A program made the position numbers and the translations under genes. Below, one piece after another: positions 44,416 through 53,072 of a stretch of 64,000 bases of DNA. This DNA comes from Bacteroidota bacterium (GTDB taxonomy: Bacteria > Bacteroidota > Bacteroidia > Bacteroidales > FEN-979): contig JAPLDF010000015.1 of assembly GCA_026391835.1 (NCBI GenBank), positions 1 to 64,000 of the forward strand. Reading direction: 5' to 3'. Position 1 is the stretch's first letter; every line of letters begins with the position of its first letter. The notes beneath the pieces are model-generated. The model saw only the letters and a program-made list of their open reading frames with translations. It was not told the origin of the DNA and searched no databases.

Positions 44416-44597
44416 CCTGTCCTTTACCGCCCAGTATTGTGACACTGTTTTTGTGTCATGTTTGGAAATGCAAAGAATTGCTTGAGGGTATCCGGGAATC
44501 TGCAGAAAAGACCTGCGCCTGTTCCTGTGAAGGGAATACCTATTCACATTTTGCCTTATATTTACAGATTAAGGCGGATTTAATTGCGCCTATAGTC
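44416..44597. repeat. Dispersed repeat, blocks A (44416-44505) and B (44526-44597), copy 1
   Basis: Block A includes the hairpin TGACAC-TGTTTTT-GTGTCA. Block B includes the word AAGGCGGATTTAATTGCGCC. Both recur at 45191-45281 and 45641-45708, about 85-90% identical by eye, and here they are almost contiguous. Non-coding; the flanking gap (44223-44746) holds nothing else. Confidence 0.8.
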
Positions 44598-44752
44598 AGA
44601 AATAACTACCATATGGCGGTTAGCAAGAAGTGATGTGGCTCATTTTAAGAATGCGCACAGCAATTAAGATCAGGGTTTTGAGTAGTAATAGTCTCTTTTA
44701 ATATTTTATAACACGATAGGAATATTTATTTGAAGCGTTTAAAAAATTGCAC

Positions 44753-45127
44753 ATGGATAAGCATAAAATTATTTCAGACATTGACAACCAGATCTCCGGA
44801 TTAGGAAGCCTTCAAACTATTTTTGGTACAAAAACAAACAGGTTTAATGGATTTGTTGCTCTTGACAAAATTGACTCAAAAATTACTTCAATCAAAAGGG
44901 CTTATTATTTTTACCTGGGATTAAGTATTGTATTGGCTGGACTTTTGTATATAGCTGGTTTTGCACAAGTCTTTGATTTAAAATTTTTGGATTTATCTAA
45001 ATCAGGATTGATTATAATTCTGGCGATTGGAGATATACTTATGACCATTAGAATTAAAATTGACTGGGAAAGACTTAAAATGATTAAATACTTGCTGGGG
45101 TTAAAACGCTTGACAGAACAAGAATAA
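44753..45127 (+). CDS. Small membrane protein of unknown function
   Basis: 124 residues from the ATG at 44753. An N-terminal charged helix (KIISDIDNQISGLGSLQTIF) is followed by two predicted membrane helices (AYYFYLGLSIVLAGLLYIAGF and SGLIIILAIGDILMTI) and a short positively charged C-terminus. No family recognised. It sits between the two copies of repeat block A. Confidence 0.6.
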   Translation: MDKHKIISDIDNQISGLGSLQTIFGTKTNRFNGFVALDKIDSKITSIKRAYYFYLGLSIVLAGLLYIAGFAQVFDLKFLDLSKSGLIIILAIGDILMTIRIKIDWERLKMIKYLLGLKRLTEQE

Positions 45128-45190
45128 AACGAGCCACAACACGCCTGAAAGAAATATCAGCACCGGTCTCCTCGTTTATCCTGAGTAAAA

Positions 45191-45281
45191 TCCAGTCCTT
45201 TATCGCCCACAATTGTGACACTGTTTTTGTGTCATGTTTGGTAATGCAAAAAATTGCTTTAAGGCATCCGGGAATCTGCAG
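45191..45281. repeat. Dispersed repeat block A, copy 2
   Basis: Second copy of the block at 44416-44505, including the same TGACAC/GTGTCA hairpin. It ends at CTGCAG and is followed directly by the element at 45286-45511. Confidence 0.8.
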
Positions 45282-45285
45282 CAAA

Positions 45286-45511
45286 GGATCAATAGGAATT
45301 TCTGGGGGGGGGAGTGGCAAAGCATAAAATTCACGTTTCAGATTTCAGATTTCACGTTTCAGATTTCTGTTTTTTTTACCCCCAATTTTTATCTTCATCT
45401 TTAATTTTATCGCATTGCACGATCTCACCAGTTGTTCACGTTGTTTGAATGTGAAATCCGAATTCCGAATTCTGAAATTTCCTTCTCCCCCCCGGAAATT
45501 CCTTTTGATCC
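45286..45511. mobile_element. MITE-like element with 28-bp inverted ends (block C)
   Basis: The left end, 45286-45313, reads GGATCAATAGGAATTTC then a G-run. The right end, 45484-45511, is its inverse (a C-run, GGAAATTCC, TTTTGATCC) with few mismatches. The interior has a pyrimidine-rich ATTTCAGATTTCA repeat and a block beginning ACCCCCAATTTT. No protein-coding potential. It splits repeat blocks A and B, which are contiguous in copy 1, so it looks inserted. A partial second copy is at 50015-50152. Confidence 0.55.
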
Positions 45512-45640
45512 CATTAATCCTCCTTCTGCCTCCTTGCGGGATATCCGATTTTTCCAGTAAAGTGTTTGTGTCAACTGAAGCCCTGTCAGCGATGGCGGGG
45601 TTTTTTATTTTCTTACACAGGATTGAATATTTTTTTCGGT

Positions 45641-45708
45641 GAAGGGATTAACAGTTCACATTTTGCTTTACTTTTACCGATTAAGGCGGAGTTAATTGCG
45701 CCTATGTC
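45641..45708. repeat. Dispersed repeat block B, copy 2
   Basis: Second copy of the block at 44526-44597; the shared core is AAGGCGGAGTTAATTGCGCC. It runs directly into the truncated DUF3089 gene. Confidence 0.75.
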
Positions 45709-46284
45709 AACCAGGGTCGCCCATATATTTTAGCAGGGCATTCACAAGGATCAAATGTTCTGATCCATTTGCTTTCAGGATACATGAAAGAAAACCCGAA
45801 GGTATATCAGCGAATGATTGCCGCCTACGTTATCGGCTATCCGGTAACTTCAAGCTACCTGGCCAATAATCCTCATCTGAAATTCGCAGAGGGCCCCGAT
45901 GACACAGGTGTAATCATTTCGTATAACACCCAGGCGCCGAGTGTTAATCCACCAAACAATCCGGTCGTTTCAAACATAATAGGTCTAGTTATTAATCCGG
46001 TTACATGGACGAGAACTGAAACAGAGGCAACAACTGCTGAGGGTTTGGGTTCGCTCATGCCCGATTCGGTGACATTGAAATTTGTGCCGGGGCCTCAATA
46101 TGCTGATGCCAGAGTTGATATAGACAAAGGTGTACTGATCTGCTCCTCAGCCGATTCAAACAACCTTTATAAATACACCAAATCTTTCGGTAAGGGAATT
46201 TACCATAGCTTTGATTACCCTTTTTACTATTTCAATATCCGGGCAAATGCCCAGAACAGGGCTGACAAATTTCTGAACAAATAG
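45685..46284 (+). pseudogene. 5'-truncated DUF3089-type hydrolase
   Basis: A 200-codon open frame without a start codon. The recognisable homology begins at about 45712 with GRPYILAGHSQGSNVLIHLLSGY: GHSQGS is the nucleophile elbow of an alpha/beta hydrolase (Ser codon 45742-45744). The C-terminal half (YVIGYPVTSSYLA, FAEGPDDTGVIISYNTQAPS, KGIYHSFDYPFYYFNIRANAQNR) matches DUF3089 proteins. The N-terminal half is missing; the join is at the end of repeat block B, so the gene was probably cut by a repeat-associated rearrangement. A TTG at 45769 might allow a shorter product without the active Ser. Confidence 0.7.
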
Positions 46285-46335
46285 GAGGTTCGCATTCAAA
46301 ACTGAATGCCATGAAGGATCTCTTGCATCAATTTG

Positions 46336-46575
46336 TTAAAAAGCACGCATAGCACGCGCATAGCAGGAAGACCACCTGTAACTGCCAACGACCTGGCTAC
46401 CATTGGAGAATAGTTGATAAGATGCGTAGTATTCATTTAATTCGGAGGAACTCCAACTATAGTAATCAGCAAAGCCGCCAATTGTGGCTTTTTGCAGGTA
46501 CATTTGATTAAGTTCGTCTTTTGAAGGTAAAAACCAGTCACTGTATCCACTGGAATCCCCTATCTGAAGTTTCAA
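46336..46575 (-). pseudogene. C-terminal fragment of a DUF1566-type protein
   Basis: 79 residues reading [20 protein letters not shown]...[17 protein letters not shown]...ARAMRAF, the C-terminal half of the DUF1566 domain. There is no credible start (the frame opens with TTG) and the N-terminal half of the domain is absent. It lies just after the lipoprotein at 46583-46981 but in a different frame, so it looks like the remnant of a larger gene joined by a deletion. Confidence 0.6.
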
Positions 46576-46582
46576 AAAGAAA

Positions 46583-46981
46583 TTACGGCTTATAACCAGT
46601 AAACAGTGAGGTCCAAAAGTAACAAGATAATTTCTTGCCTTCTATCGTTCCACCTATAAAACTAGGTTGACCACCGCTTACTGATGCACCATTAATGTTA
46701 ATGCCACCTTCAGAACCCTCACCAGCCATTGTCGTATTATAATTAAGAGAAGTATAACCATAGAATCCATGTTTCGTTGTCAAATGAACAACGATATTAC
46801 TCTCTGATTGTTTATCAATTACTACAACAGCACTGTCAGAACCAAGAAAACCAGTATAGGTGCCACTGGCATAGGTTTTGGAACTACTTGAGGAGCTGCT
46901 TTTTTTGCATCCTGATACACCCAATAAGATAATGAATAGAAATATACTGCTTATTCTCAAGAAATTCATACTTAGTTTCAT
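46583..46981 (-). CDS. Small lipoprotein of unknown function
   Basis: 132 residues, lipobox GVSGC (Cys25) followed by a Ser-rich linker ([12 protein letters not shown]) and a beta-rich domain ([48 protein letters not shown]). The end ([10 protein letters not shown]) is followed within 10 bp by the DUF1566 fragment in another frame, so the C-terminus may be abnormal. No family recognised; a DUF1566 lipoprotein with a lost domain is one reading. Confidence 0.6.
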   Translation of the reverse strand: MKLSMNFLRISSIFLFIILLGVSGCKKSSSSSSSKTYASGTYTGFLGSDSAVVVIDKQSESNIVVHLTTKHGFYGYTSLNYNTTMAGEGSEGGININGASVSGGQPSFIGGTIEGKKLSCYFWTSLFTGYKP

Positions 46982-47681
46982 AGGCTTTTTTAAGGTTTAG
47001 ATTTATCTCTTATCCGGGAAAATTGTTTTATCCGTTATCGCCACGCCTGCAGGTACCGTAGTTTACAAGTCGTTTCTTTTCTTATCCATTATCGTTTACA
47101 GGTTAACCATTGTACGCCAAACAATCGCGAGATGTACGATAATGATAAATCAAAAAAACAAATTTCTTTTGTCCAAATGTAATGCTTTTTACAATTCCGA
47201 AATATTTTCACTATCAGAGACTGTTTAAAATTTATCGATTGCAACTATTTTATGACCTCTCCCCGGCCGTAATTTTATTAAGTTGCATCATTTCGTTTTT
47301 TCTCTCTGTGGTTCTCTCAAGATCTCCGTGAACCTCCGTGTAATTATTTGTTAAACTGACACATAGCCCATACGGAAAAGCACGGATGGGTTAACACCAG
47401 ATTCATCGTGGTTTCTACCTGCTGTTAAAATTTAATTTTGAGCCTGCTCCGAAAAGTAATAATTTAATGCCACGAAGACACCACGGCTCAAAGACACACG
47501 ACGTGACAGGTATCGGGAGAAAATACCTTGTGAAACTTTGTGACCTTGTGCCTTCGTGGCAAATAAACACTTTTCGGAATGGACTCAATTTTTAAACTGA
47601 AATAGCAATCCATTGAGCAATGGATTATTCAGAAAATCGCCCGGGACCGGCCAAAAAACCGCCTGCAGATTGTTGCAGAAA
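46982..47681. other. Gene-free region with dispersed palindromic repeats
   Basis: About 700 bp without a convincing gene. Contents: an inverted copy (about 47212-47352) of the block at 54022-54118, including CTCCGTGAACCTCCGTGTAATT; and a CACGAAG/CTTCGTG palindrome at about 47466-47562. The remaining left half is AT-rich and unexplained. Confidence 0.6.
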
Positions 47682-47924
47682 ATGAAAAAAATGAAAAAAA
47701 ACATCATTTCGATGGCCAAAGATAGGTTGTCCGCACCCGATGAAACGTTCATCGAAGAAGGTCCGTACGTGGTTGAATTGCCGTCAGGCAAATATGTCTA
47801 TGCCACAACCCGTCCGGTACCTGTAACCTCAGGTGTTAACCTGGAAATTACCCTCACTGGCCCTCTTAAAAATTCCTTAAACAACGCACAGAAAGACCAT
47901 CATGCTTATAGGTGTATCCGCTGA
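47682..47924 (+). CDS. Doubtful small protein convergent with the FISUMP gene
   Basis: 80 residues from the ATG at 47682 (MKKMKKNIISMAKDRLSAPDE). The middle, PYVVELPSGKYVYATTRPVP, looks like a real beta-rich protein fragment, but the last 20 codons lie over the 3' end of the opposite gene and no family is recognised. It may be a gene remnant or a chance frame. Confidence 0.3.
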   Translation: MKKMKKNIISMAKDRLSAPDETFIEEGPYVVELPSGKYVYATTRPVPVTSGVNLEITLTGPLKNSLNNAQKDHHAYRCIR

Positions 47925-49167
47925 ATGTATCGGTGTAGTAATAGTGTATGCCCCTGTCCCGGGCAAGGCTGGTTCCATCCTCAGTTGAACTCCACCAAAA
48001 GCAGTTGTCTCCAAGTAAATAGAAGACGCTTGCCGGGTATATGTATGCTGATGGCAGCGCTGAAAAACCACTCTCATTGGTTGCCGTGGTATTTGGTTCG
48101 TGCCACAGGCCTGTACCAGACTGAAAAGTACCAGTGGTTTTCATTTTTGCACCAGATACATTCAAACCTCCCAGGTAGTTCGTCAATGATGTCCATTCTA
48201 TATCGGTAGGCAAATGCCATCCGCTTGGGCAAATACCTGTCACGAACCCCGCCGGGGCAGGATTCCAGGATGTTGCATTAGACGCTCCATTTAAATACTG
48301 AACCACCTCACCCCATTGATATAACCCTCCATAAATGGCACAGTTGTTTACATTGTTGCTGTGACAATACTTTTCGATGGTGGCATTGTTGGTCTGATCC
48401 TGAACGCCATCCACACGAACTCCGACATTCAGGTTTTCTGCCATCCATGTCTGGGTGCCGATGCTGACAATGGCATAATTGTTATGATCACCATCGGTGC
48501 ATGCTGCAAAATTGAACGTGACTGTTTTGCTGCTGGCAGGCACGTCAGGATACAGGGTGGTGTATTTACCCGAAATAGCTTTGTAAACTAATAAATCGCC
48601 ATCATTGTATGTCATTTCAATCGTTTCGGAAACGTTTTTCAACATATTATCCGGGATGCTTTTAATGGCAGAAAATTCTCCTATTTCTGGTTCATTTTGC
48701 TTACTGTTTTGACTAATAAATTTTGTTGAATAGGCAAATCCATTCCCTGAAATTTCGACAAAATAAGAACCCTGGCCAATACCTGACACATAAAAACTGT
48801 GTTCTCCCGGGGCAAGTAATCTGCTGATTTGATGAATGATTTTTCCAGACAAATCAATAATACGTATAACGGTATTTCCCTTTTCAGGTAAAAGAAAGGT
48901 CATTATCGACTGCTCCTTCATAGGATTGGGATAAAGTTGCAAGTCGCCATTGCCATTGCCGTGATAACCAATCCCCAATGCGGTTTTCAAATGCAGGATA
49001 TCCCCTCCTCTCAGGATAACTGCAGCCCCGCTGTTTAAGTTGTCAACCTTGATTGTATCCACAATTGTAGTATCACCAGTCGCTGCGAAAGAAATCAAAT
49101 AACCCTGTGCTTGTGTTTCCAACATGGAAAGGATAAAAAACGAGATAATGATTGTTGCATTTTTCAT
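47866..49167 (-). CDS. FISUMP-domain protein with an internal T9SS-type domain
   Basis: 433 residues. Signal peptide (cleavage after TQAQG), then a Por-sorting-like beta-sandwich at about 75-155 (LQLYPNPMKEQSIMTFLLP, IIDLSGKIIHQISRLLAPGEHSFYVSGI, SYFVEISGNGFAYSTKFI), then a linker and a FISUMP domain from about 230 to the end (VSIGTQTWMAENL, GLYQWGEVVQYL, GICPSGWHLPTDIEWTSLTNYLGG, GLSVRCLRNF). Sorting domains are normally C-terminal; here one is in the middle. Surface-exposed protein of unknown role. Confidence 0.8.
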   Translation of the reverse strand: MKNATIIISFFILSMLETQAQGYLISFAATGDTTIVDTIKVDNLNSGAAVILRGGDILHLKTALGIGYHGNGNGDLQLYPNPMKEQSIMTFLLPEKGNTVIRIIDLSGKIIHQISRLLAPGEHSFYVSGIGQGSYFVEISGNGFAYSTKFISQNSKQNEPEIGEFSAIKSIPDNMLKNVSETIEMTYNDGDLLVYKAISGKYTTLYPDVPASSKTVTFNFAACTDGDHNNYAIVSIGTQTWMAENLNVGVRVDGVQDQTNNATIEKYCHSNNVNNCAIYGGLYQWGEVVQYLNGASNATSWNPAPAGFVTGICPSGWHLPTDIEWTSLTNYLGGLNVSGAKMKTTGTFQSGTGLWHEPNTTATNESGFSALPSAYIYPASVFYLLGDNCFWWSSTEDGTSLARDRGIHYYYTDTFSGYTYKHDGLSVRCLRNF

Positions 49168-49525
49168 TGACCGGGGAGTTTTATATAGTTAAAGGAAAAA
49201 CCGTTTCTGTTTTCGAGCAAATAAGTAAATATAAAGCATTCGTGCCTGTAAAGCAAGTGAATTGATAACAAAAACGAAGAAATGACTATGGCTTATGGAC
49301 AAAATAAAAGTAAATAAAAATTTACACTGAAAAGATGACAACAGACCGTGAAATGAAGGCGCTCTGTATGGGTAGCATTGTCCGGATCGCGCTCGTTTTC
49401 GTCCCGTACAGAACGAAACACCCTCTCCCCCAATAAGAGTTTCTGCTGATGGGCTCTCCAGGGTCTGTCCATGGTTTTACATGGTCTTTCCAGGCTTTCT
49501 CTATTTAAGCGGTATCTTAGCGGTA
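49168..49525. other. Non-coding gap
   Basis: Nothing convincing seen on either strand; the right half has a slightly coding-like composition but every frame is interrupted. Confidence 0.5.
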
Positions 49526-49963
49526 TTATTTTTTTGTAACGACAAATGGCATTGTCATCTCTTCTCCGTCGACTGTCCTGGTTAAGATCAATTCGCCTGT
49601 ATTCAGTTTTTTTATTTTGTACACTTCTATCTCTTTGATATCAACTGTTCCCGGAGAATTCATATAACCCACCCTTTTTGAAAATGAAAATGTCACCGTC
49701 GTGTCAACTCTGTTTAGTGTCCATATTCCGTAACGTTCATGTCCAAAACCACAGGTAAAAGGGTCTCCAAATATTACCGTAGAGTCCGGGTTGATGTTTA
49801 ACTGATACCAGCCACCCCTGTTAATGTCTGCTTGTATGACTTTCCCGTTCTGGTCAATTTTTCCCTGGGTCCAGCTTTTGATAAGTTGTCCGAAGTCAAC
49901 GCTGTTCTGCCCGAAAGCAAGAGTTGTCGTTATAAATAAAAACAAGGTCAGTATGTATTTCAT
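49526..49963 (-). CDS. Secreted lipocalin-like protein
   Basis: 145 residues: signal peptide (MKYILTLFLFITTTLAFGQ) and a mature beta-rich part (GGWYQLNINPDSTVIFGDPF, RYGIWTLNRVDTTVTFSFSK, ELILTRTVDGEEMTMPFVV) in which the repeated W/T/F strand pattern looks like the lipocalin-like domains common in Bacteroidota. Assignment is tentative; ligand unknown. Confidence 0.6.
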   Translation of the reverse strand: MKYILTLFLFITTTLAFGQNSVDFGQLIKSWTQGKIDQNGKVIQADINRGGWYQLNINPDSTVIFGDPFTCGFGHERYGIWTLNRVDTTVTFSFSKRVGYMNSPGTVDIKEIEVYKIKKLNTGELILTRTVDGEEMTMPFVVTKK

Positions 49964-50014
49964 TTTTTTTCAATTGCTGGTAAGTATTGCAGCAAAAACC
50001 CGTGCAGTGGCTAC

Positions 50015-50152
50015 GGATCAAGAGGAATTTCCGGGGGGGGGGAAGTAGCAATCATTTCACATTTCACATTTCAGATTTCAGATTTTTTACCCCCAATTTT
50101 GATCTTCATCTTTGATTTTATCACATTGAACAATCTCACCAGTTGTTCAACC
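50015..50152. repeat. Block C, second copy
   Basis: GGATCAAGAGGAATTTC followed by a G-run (50015-50042), the ATTTCACATTTCAGATTTCA repeats, and the ACCCCCAATTTTGATCTTC to CAATCTCACCAGTTG block match 45286-45434 at about 85-90% by eye. The right inverted end seen in copy 1 is not present. Confidence 0.75.
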
Positions 50153-50166
50153 TCTGAAATTAATTT

Positions 50167-50382
50167 CTAATTGCTTTTCCAATAATAAAGATAGAGTATA
50201 ACTCCAACAGAAATTATTGAAAGACTGAAAATGATTACCCCGGGGATTGTACCCAGGTGTCCTGAGGTAAACCCGGCGATGGCAGCAGAAAGGGTCATAC
50301 ACAGGGCCAGGATGTTTTTTCCTCTTTTAGATTTTACGGATTCCGTTTCCGACTGAGCTGTTACTTTTTCTGAATGATCCAT
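50167..50382 (-). CDS. Small two-helix membrane protein
   Basis: 71 residues: an acidic/charged N-terminus (MDHSEKVTAQSETESVKSKRGKN is 23 long; only its character matters) and two predicted membrane helices (ILALCMTLSAAIAGFTSGH and GVIIFSLSIISVGVILYLYYW). Function unknown. Confidence 0.5.
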   Translation of the reverse strand: MDHSEKVTAQSETESVKSKRGKNILALCMTLSAAIAGFTSGHLGTIPGVIIFSLSIISVGVILYLYYWKSN

Positions 50383-50827
50383 ATGGCAAAGAAATTTATA
50401 TTTGTTACCTGATCACCTGGTTATTTGTTTGATATAAAATCTGATTAAGCACGATCATACCAGTTACGTTTATGGAGCCTTCGTCTGCCCATAAAGGACC
50501 CCTTCCCCGGCTTTCACATCTCTATCTGTCAAACAAAATGTTCAACGATTGGCTCACCGCCTTGTGGCATCGATCCTCCCAAATGACCGATATTAACCTG
50601 CAAAACAGGCATTACACGGGACTCTGCAGCCGTTCAGGATGAGGTTAATGTGGCCAATGCGTTACCAAAAATAGTCAATAAACAGGCATTTCAACAATTT
50701 TATGAAAAAATTCATAAACCTGCAGTTTGCCGCGAATAGTCAGGTTGCCAGCTACTGTCTTTCCTTCGTCATTCGTCATTCGTCATTTGTACTTAGCATT
50801 CTCTTTTGGGCTTTGTCCGTATTTTAA
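50383..50827. other. Non-coding gap ending in CATTCGT heptamers
   Basis: No gene seen in the left part. The right part has three copies of the heptamer CATTCGT at 50768-50790, directly before the four-helix-bundle fragment. Confidence 0.5.
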
Positions 50828-51016
50828 TTAAAAATAGTTGAGGAAGAGACTGATGAAACACTTTATTGGCTTGGATTGATTCAACGATCAGGAAAAATAA
50901 AGCCTGAGAAATTGCGGGACCTGGTGAATGAAACAACCGAATTGCTGGCAATATTTGTAGCGGGCATTAAAACGGCTAAGTTGGATACCGGGGTAAAAGT
51001 ACGAAGTACAACGTAG
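50828..51016 (+). pseudogene. Truncated four-helix-bundle protein (23S rRNA IVS family)
   Basis: The frame is open from after a TAA (50825-50827) to TAG at 51014-51016 and has no start codon. It reads EEETDETLYWLGLIQRSGKI, then KLRDLVNETTELLAIFVAGI, which is the C-terminal half (helices 3 and 4) of the 23S rRNA intervening-sequence-type four-helix-bundle protein. The N-terminal half is missing. Its last codons (VKVRSTT) are themselves part of the GTACGAAGTACAA repeats that follow, as is common for this family in Bacteroidota. Confidence 0.7.
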
Positions 51017-51119
51017 AAAGTACAAACGAAAGTGGGAAGTACAAAGTTCGAAGGACGAACAACGGCCTGCTAATCCCATCCTTTGTACTTCGTCATTTGT
51101 ACCTCGTACTTTGCAGTGT
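50995..51119. repeat. Palindromic repeat of GTACGAAGTACAAA words
   Basis: Words such as AAAGTACGAAGTACAA (50997-51012) and AAGTACAAAGTTCGAAGG (51037-51054) on the left face CTTTGTACTTCGTCATTTGTA (51082 onward, and TACCTCGTACTT) on the right, so the tract folds into a long imperfect hairpin. It starts inside the four-helix-bundle remnant and ends 20 bp before the LytTR gene stop. Confidence 0.85.
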
Positions 51120-51139
51120 ACCGCACCAGATGTCAAAAG

Positions 51140-51832
51140 TCAGGAGGTACCGGTTTCAAGATTCAGTTTTTTCATAAACCGTTCACGGTAGCTCGAACCA
51201 ATGGGAATGTGCTCTGAGCCAATCTTTATTTTATTCCGCTCAATGTTGTCGATTTTATTCATTGCCACGATGAAAGATTTATGAATCCGGATGAAATTAT
51301 CAGATGGCACCAAACTTTCCATATGCTGAAAATTTTGCAACGTCATCAGTTTATGCTTAATCGTGACAATCCTCAGGTAAGCGCCCTGGCCCTCGATGTA
51401 TAGGATGTCGGAAAAATTGACCCGTTCCATCCGGTATTCCGTCTTTACAAACATATACTCTTTTTGAGGCCGGGCACCCGGATCCGGCTGCACCTTGTCG
51501 ATGGCTTTGAGGAACCGCTCAAATGAGTATGGCTTTAACAGGTAATCGGCAACCGAATGGTCAAAACCGCTTACGGCGTATTGACTGTAAGCCGACACGA
51601 TGATTATCTGCGGCGGGTTCTGCAGCGATTCAAGAAACTGCAAACCCGAAAACTGTTCCATCTGGATATCCAGAAAGACCAGGTCGACAGGATTGGTTTT
51701 CATAAATGAGATGGCCTCAAGTCCGTTGCTGAAAGACTTTAACAGGTTCAGCAGCGGGAGCTGGTTGATAAACCCCTCCAGCTTTTCAACCGCCAGCGGG
51801 GTATCGTCTACAACGATGCAGTTAATGCTCAT
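51140..51832 (-). CDS. Response regulator, LytTR family
   Basis: 230 residues: receiver domain with D9/D10 and phospho-acceptor D55 (LVFLDIQM), K in YLLKPYSF, then the LytTR DNA-binding domain from about 130 (EYMFVKTEYRMERVNFSDILYIEG, FIRIHKSFIVAMNKIDNIERN). It overlaps the upstream kinase gene by 11 bp. Confidence 0.95.
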   Translation of the reverse strand: MSINCIVVDDTPLAVEKLEGFINQLPLLNLLKSFSNGLEAISFMKTNPVDLVFLDIQMEQFSGLQFLESLQNPPQIIIVSAYSQYAVSGFDHSVADYLLKPYSFERFLKAIDKVQPDPGARPQKEYMFVKTEYRMERVNFSDILYIEGQGAYLRIVTIKHKLMTLQNFQHMESLVPSDNFIRIHKSFIVAMNKIDNIERNKIKIGSEHIPIGSSYRERFMKKLNLETGTS

Positions 51833-52928
51833 GGGTATCTACCGATAAGGTTACATTGAACGTGTTGCTGTCTTCTGTAATATTCAGCACATGCCTGCCG
51901 GGATAGATCAGTTCCAGCCTTCTCCTGATATTGCCCAGCCCTATGCCGCTTGCTCCATCCTTATTGATTCTTTGGGTTTTCCCGGCCAAATTAACCGATT
52001 CAAATTTAACACCATTGTCCTGAATTGTAAAGGAGAATCGTATCGCACCGGGAATATTTTTTTCTGTACAATGTTTGAACGCATTTTCCACAAAGGGGAT
52101 AAACAGCATGGGGGCAACCTGCATGTTCCCGGGATTACCCAGGACCGCAAGGGAGGCAAGTTCCCTGTTCGCAAATTGTATCTTTTGAAGGTCCATGTAG
52201 CTTTGAATATGGCCGATCTCATCCGCCAACAGTACCCTGGGAACATTGGTGTCATAGATCATATACCGTAAAATCTCAGAAAGTTTTACCAGGGTTTCCG
52301 ATGCCTTTTCGGCATTGCTTGTTATCAGACTGTCGATATTGTTCAACGTATTGAATAAAAAGTGAGGACTGACCTGGTTCTTAAGCAGCGCCAGTTCGCT
52401 CTGAAGGTTTTGTTTTGCAAGCCTTTCGGTCACCAACCAATTCTCGAGGAGGCAAAAGAAAAACCCCGCGATGGCAAAAAAGAAGGTAATCACATAGGCC
52501 AGGCTAAGGAAATAGATATAACTCCATCCGACAGTAAATACAATGTAACTTAACAGTTTAATGACGGCGTAGGGTACAATCAGCATGAACAGTACCGGTG
52601 CAAGATATTTTCCAAGGCTTTTGTTTGTCAATACTTTTGGCGAGAAGTACCCGTAGAACAGGTAGAAAATCGCAACAGGATAGATGGTATGATAGAACAC
52701 ATTAAAAAGTATTCCGAACAAGTTTGGAAGGCTCATTACATCACGTCCCATATCAGGCCGCACAAACAACGATTGGAAGTTTTCAAACAGGATTTGTATG
52801 AAACCTTTCGAGTTGTTTGCAAAACCAAAAAAACTGTCAGCCTGCCCGGCCCAGCTGTACAAAGCAAAAGTTAACGGGATCAAAATCCAAAAACAACCGT
52901 GTATGGCAATTTTCACTGATTTTTTCAT
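51822..52928 (-). CDS. Sensor histidine kinase, LytS type
   Basis: 368 residues. Four predicted membrane helices in the first 165 residues, then a His_kinase domain with the phospho-His at H189 (QVSPHFLFNTLNNID), SEILRYMIYD, and a HATPase end (PMLFIPFVENAFKHC, GIGLGNIRRRLELIY). This kinase class works with LytTR regulators such as its overlapping partner. The signal is unknown. Confidence 0.94.
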   Translation of the reverse strand: MKKSVKIAIHGCFWILIPLTFALYSWAGQADSFFGFANNSKGFIQILFENFQSLFVRPDMGRDVMSLPNLFGILFNVFYHTIYPVAIFYLFYGYFSPKVLTNKSLGKYLAPVLFMLIVPYAVIKLLSYIVFTVGWSYIYFLSLAYVITFFFAIAGFFFCLLENWLVTERLAKQNLQSELALLKNQVSPHFLFNTLNNIDSLITSNAEKASETLVKLSEILRYMIYDTNVPRVLLADEIGHIQSYMDLQKIQFANRELASLAVLGNPGNMQVAPMLFIPFVENAFKHCTEKNIPGAIRFSFTIQDNGVKFESVNLAGKTQRINKDGASGIGLGNIRRRLELIYPGRHVLNITEDSNTFNVTLSVDTHEH

Positions 52929-53072
52929 GATCGAAGGTTTAAATGGTTAAACATGAAGCAAATATCAGTCAGTGTGTGCCAATATACAAATCTGTTTAAC
53001 GAACATGGCTGATTCATTCATCAACAGGTAAATTTTATTCATGTGATGGTGCAGCAGTGCTGCCGGATTCAA

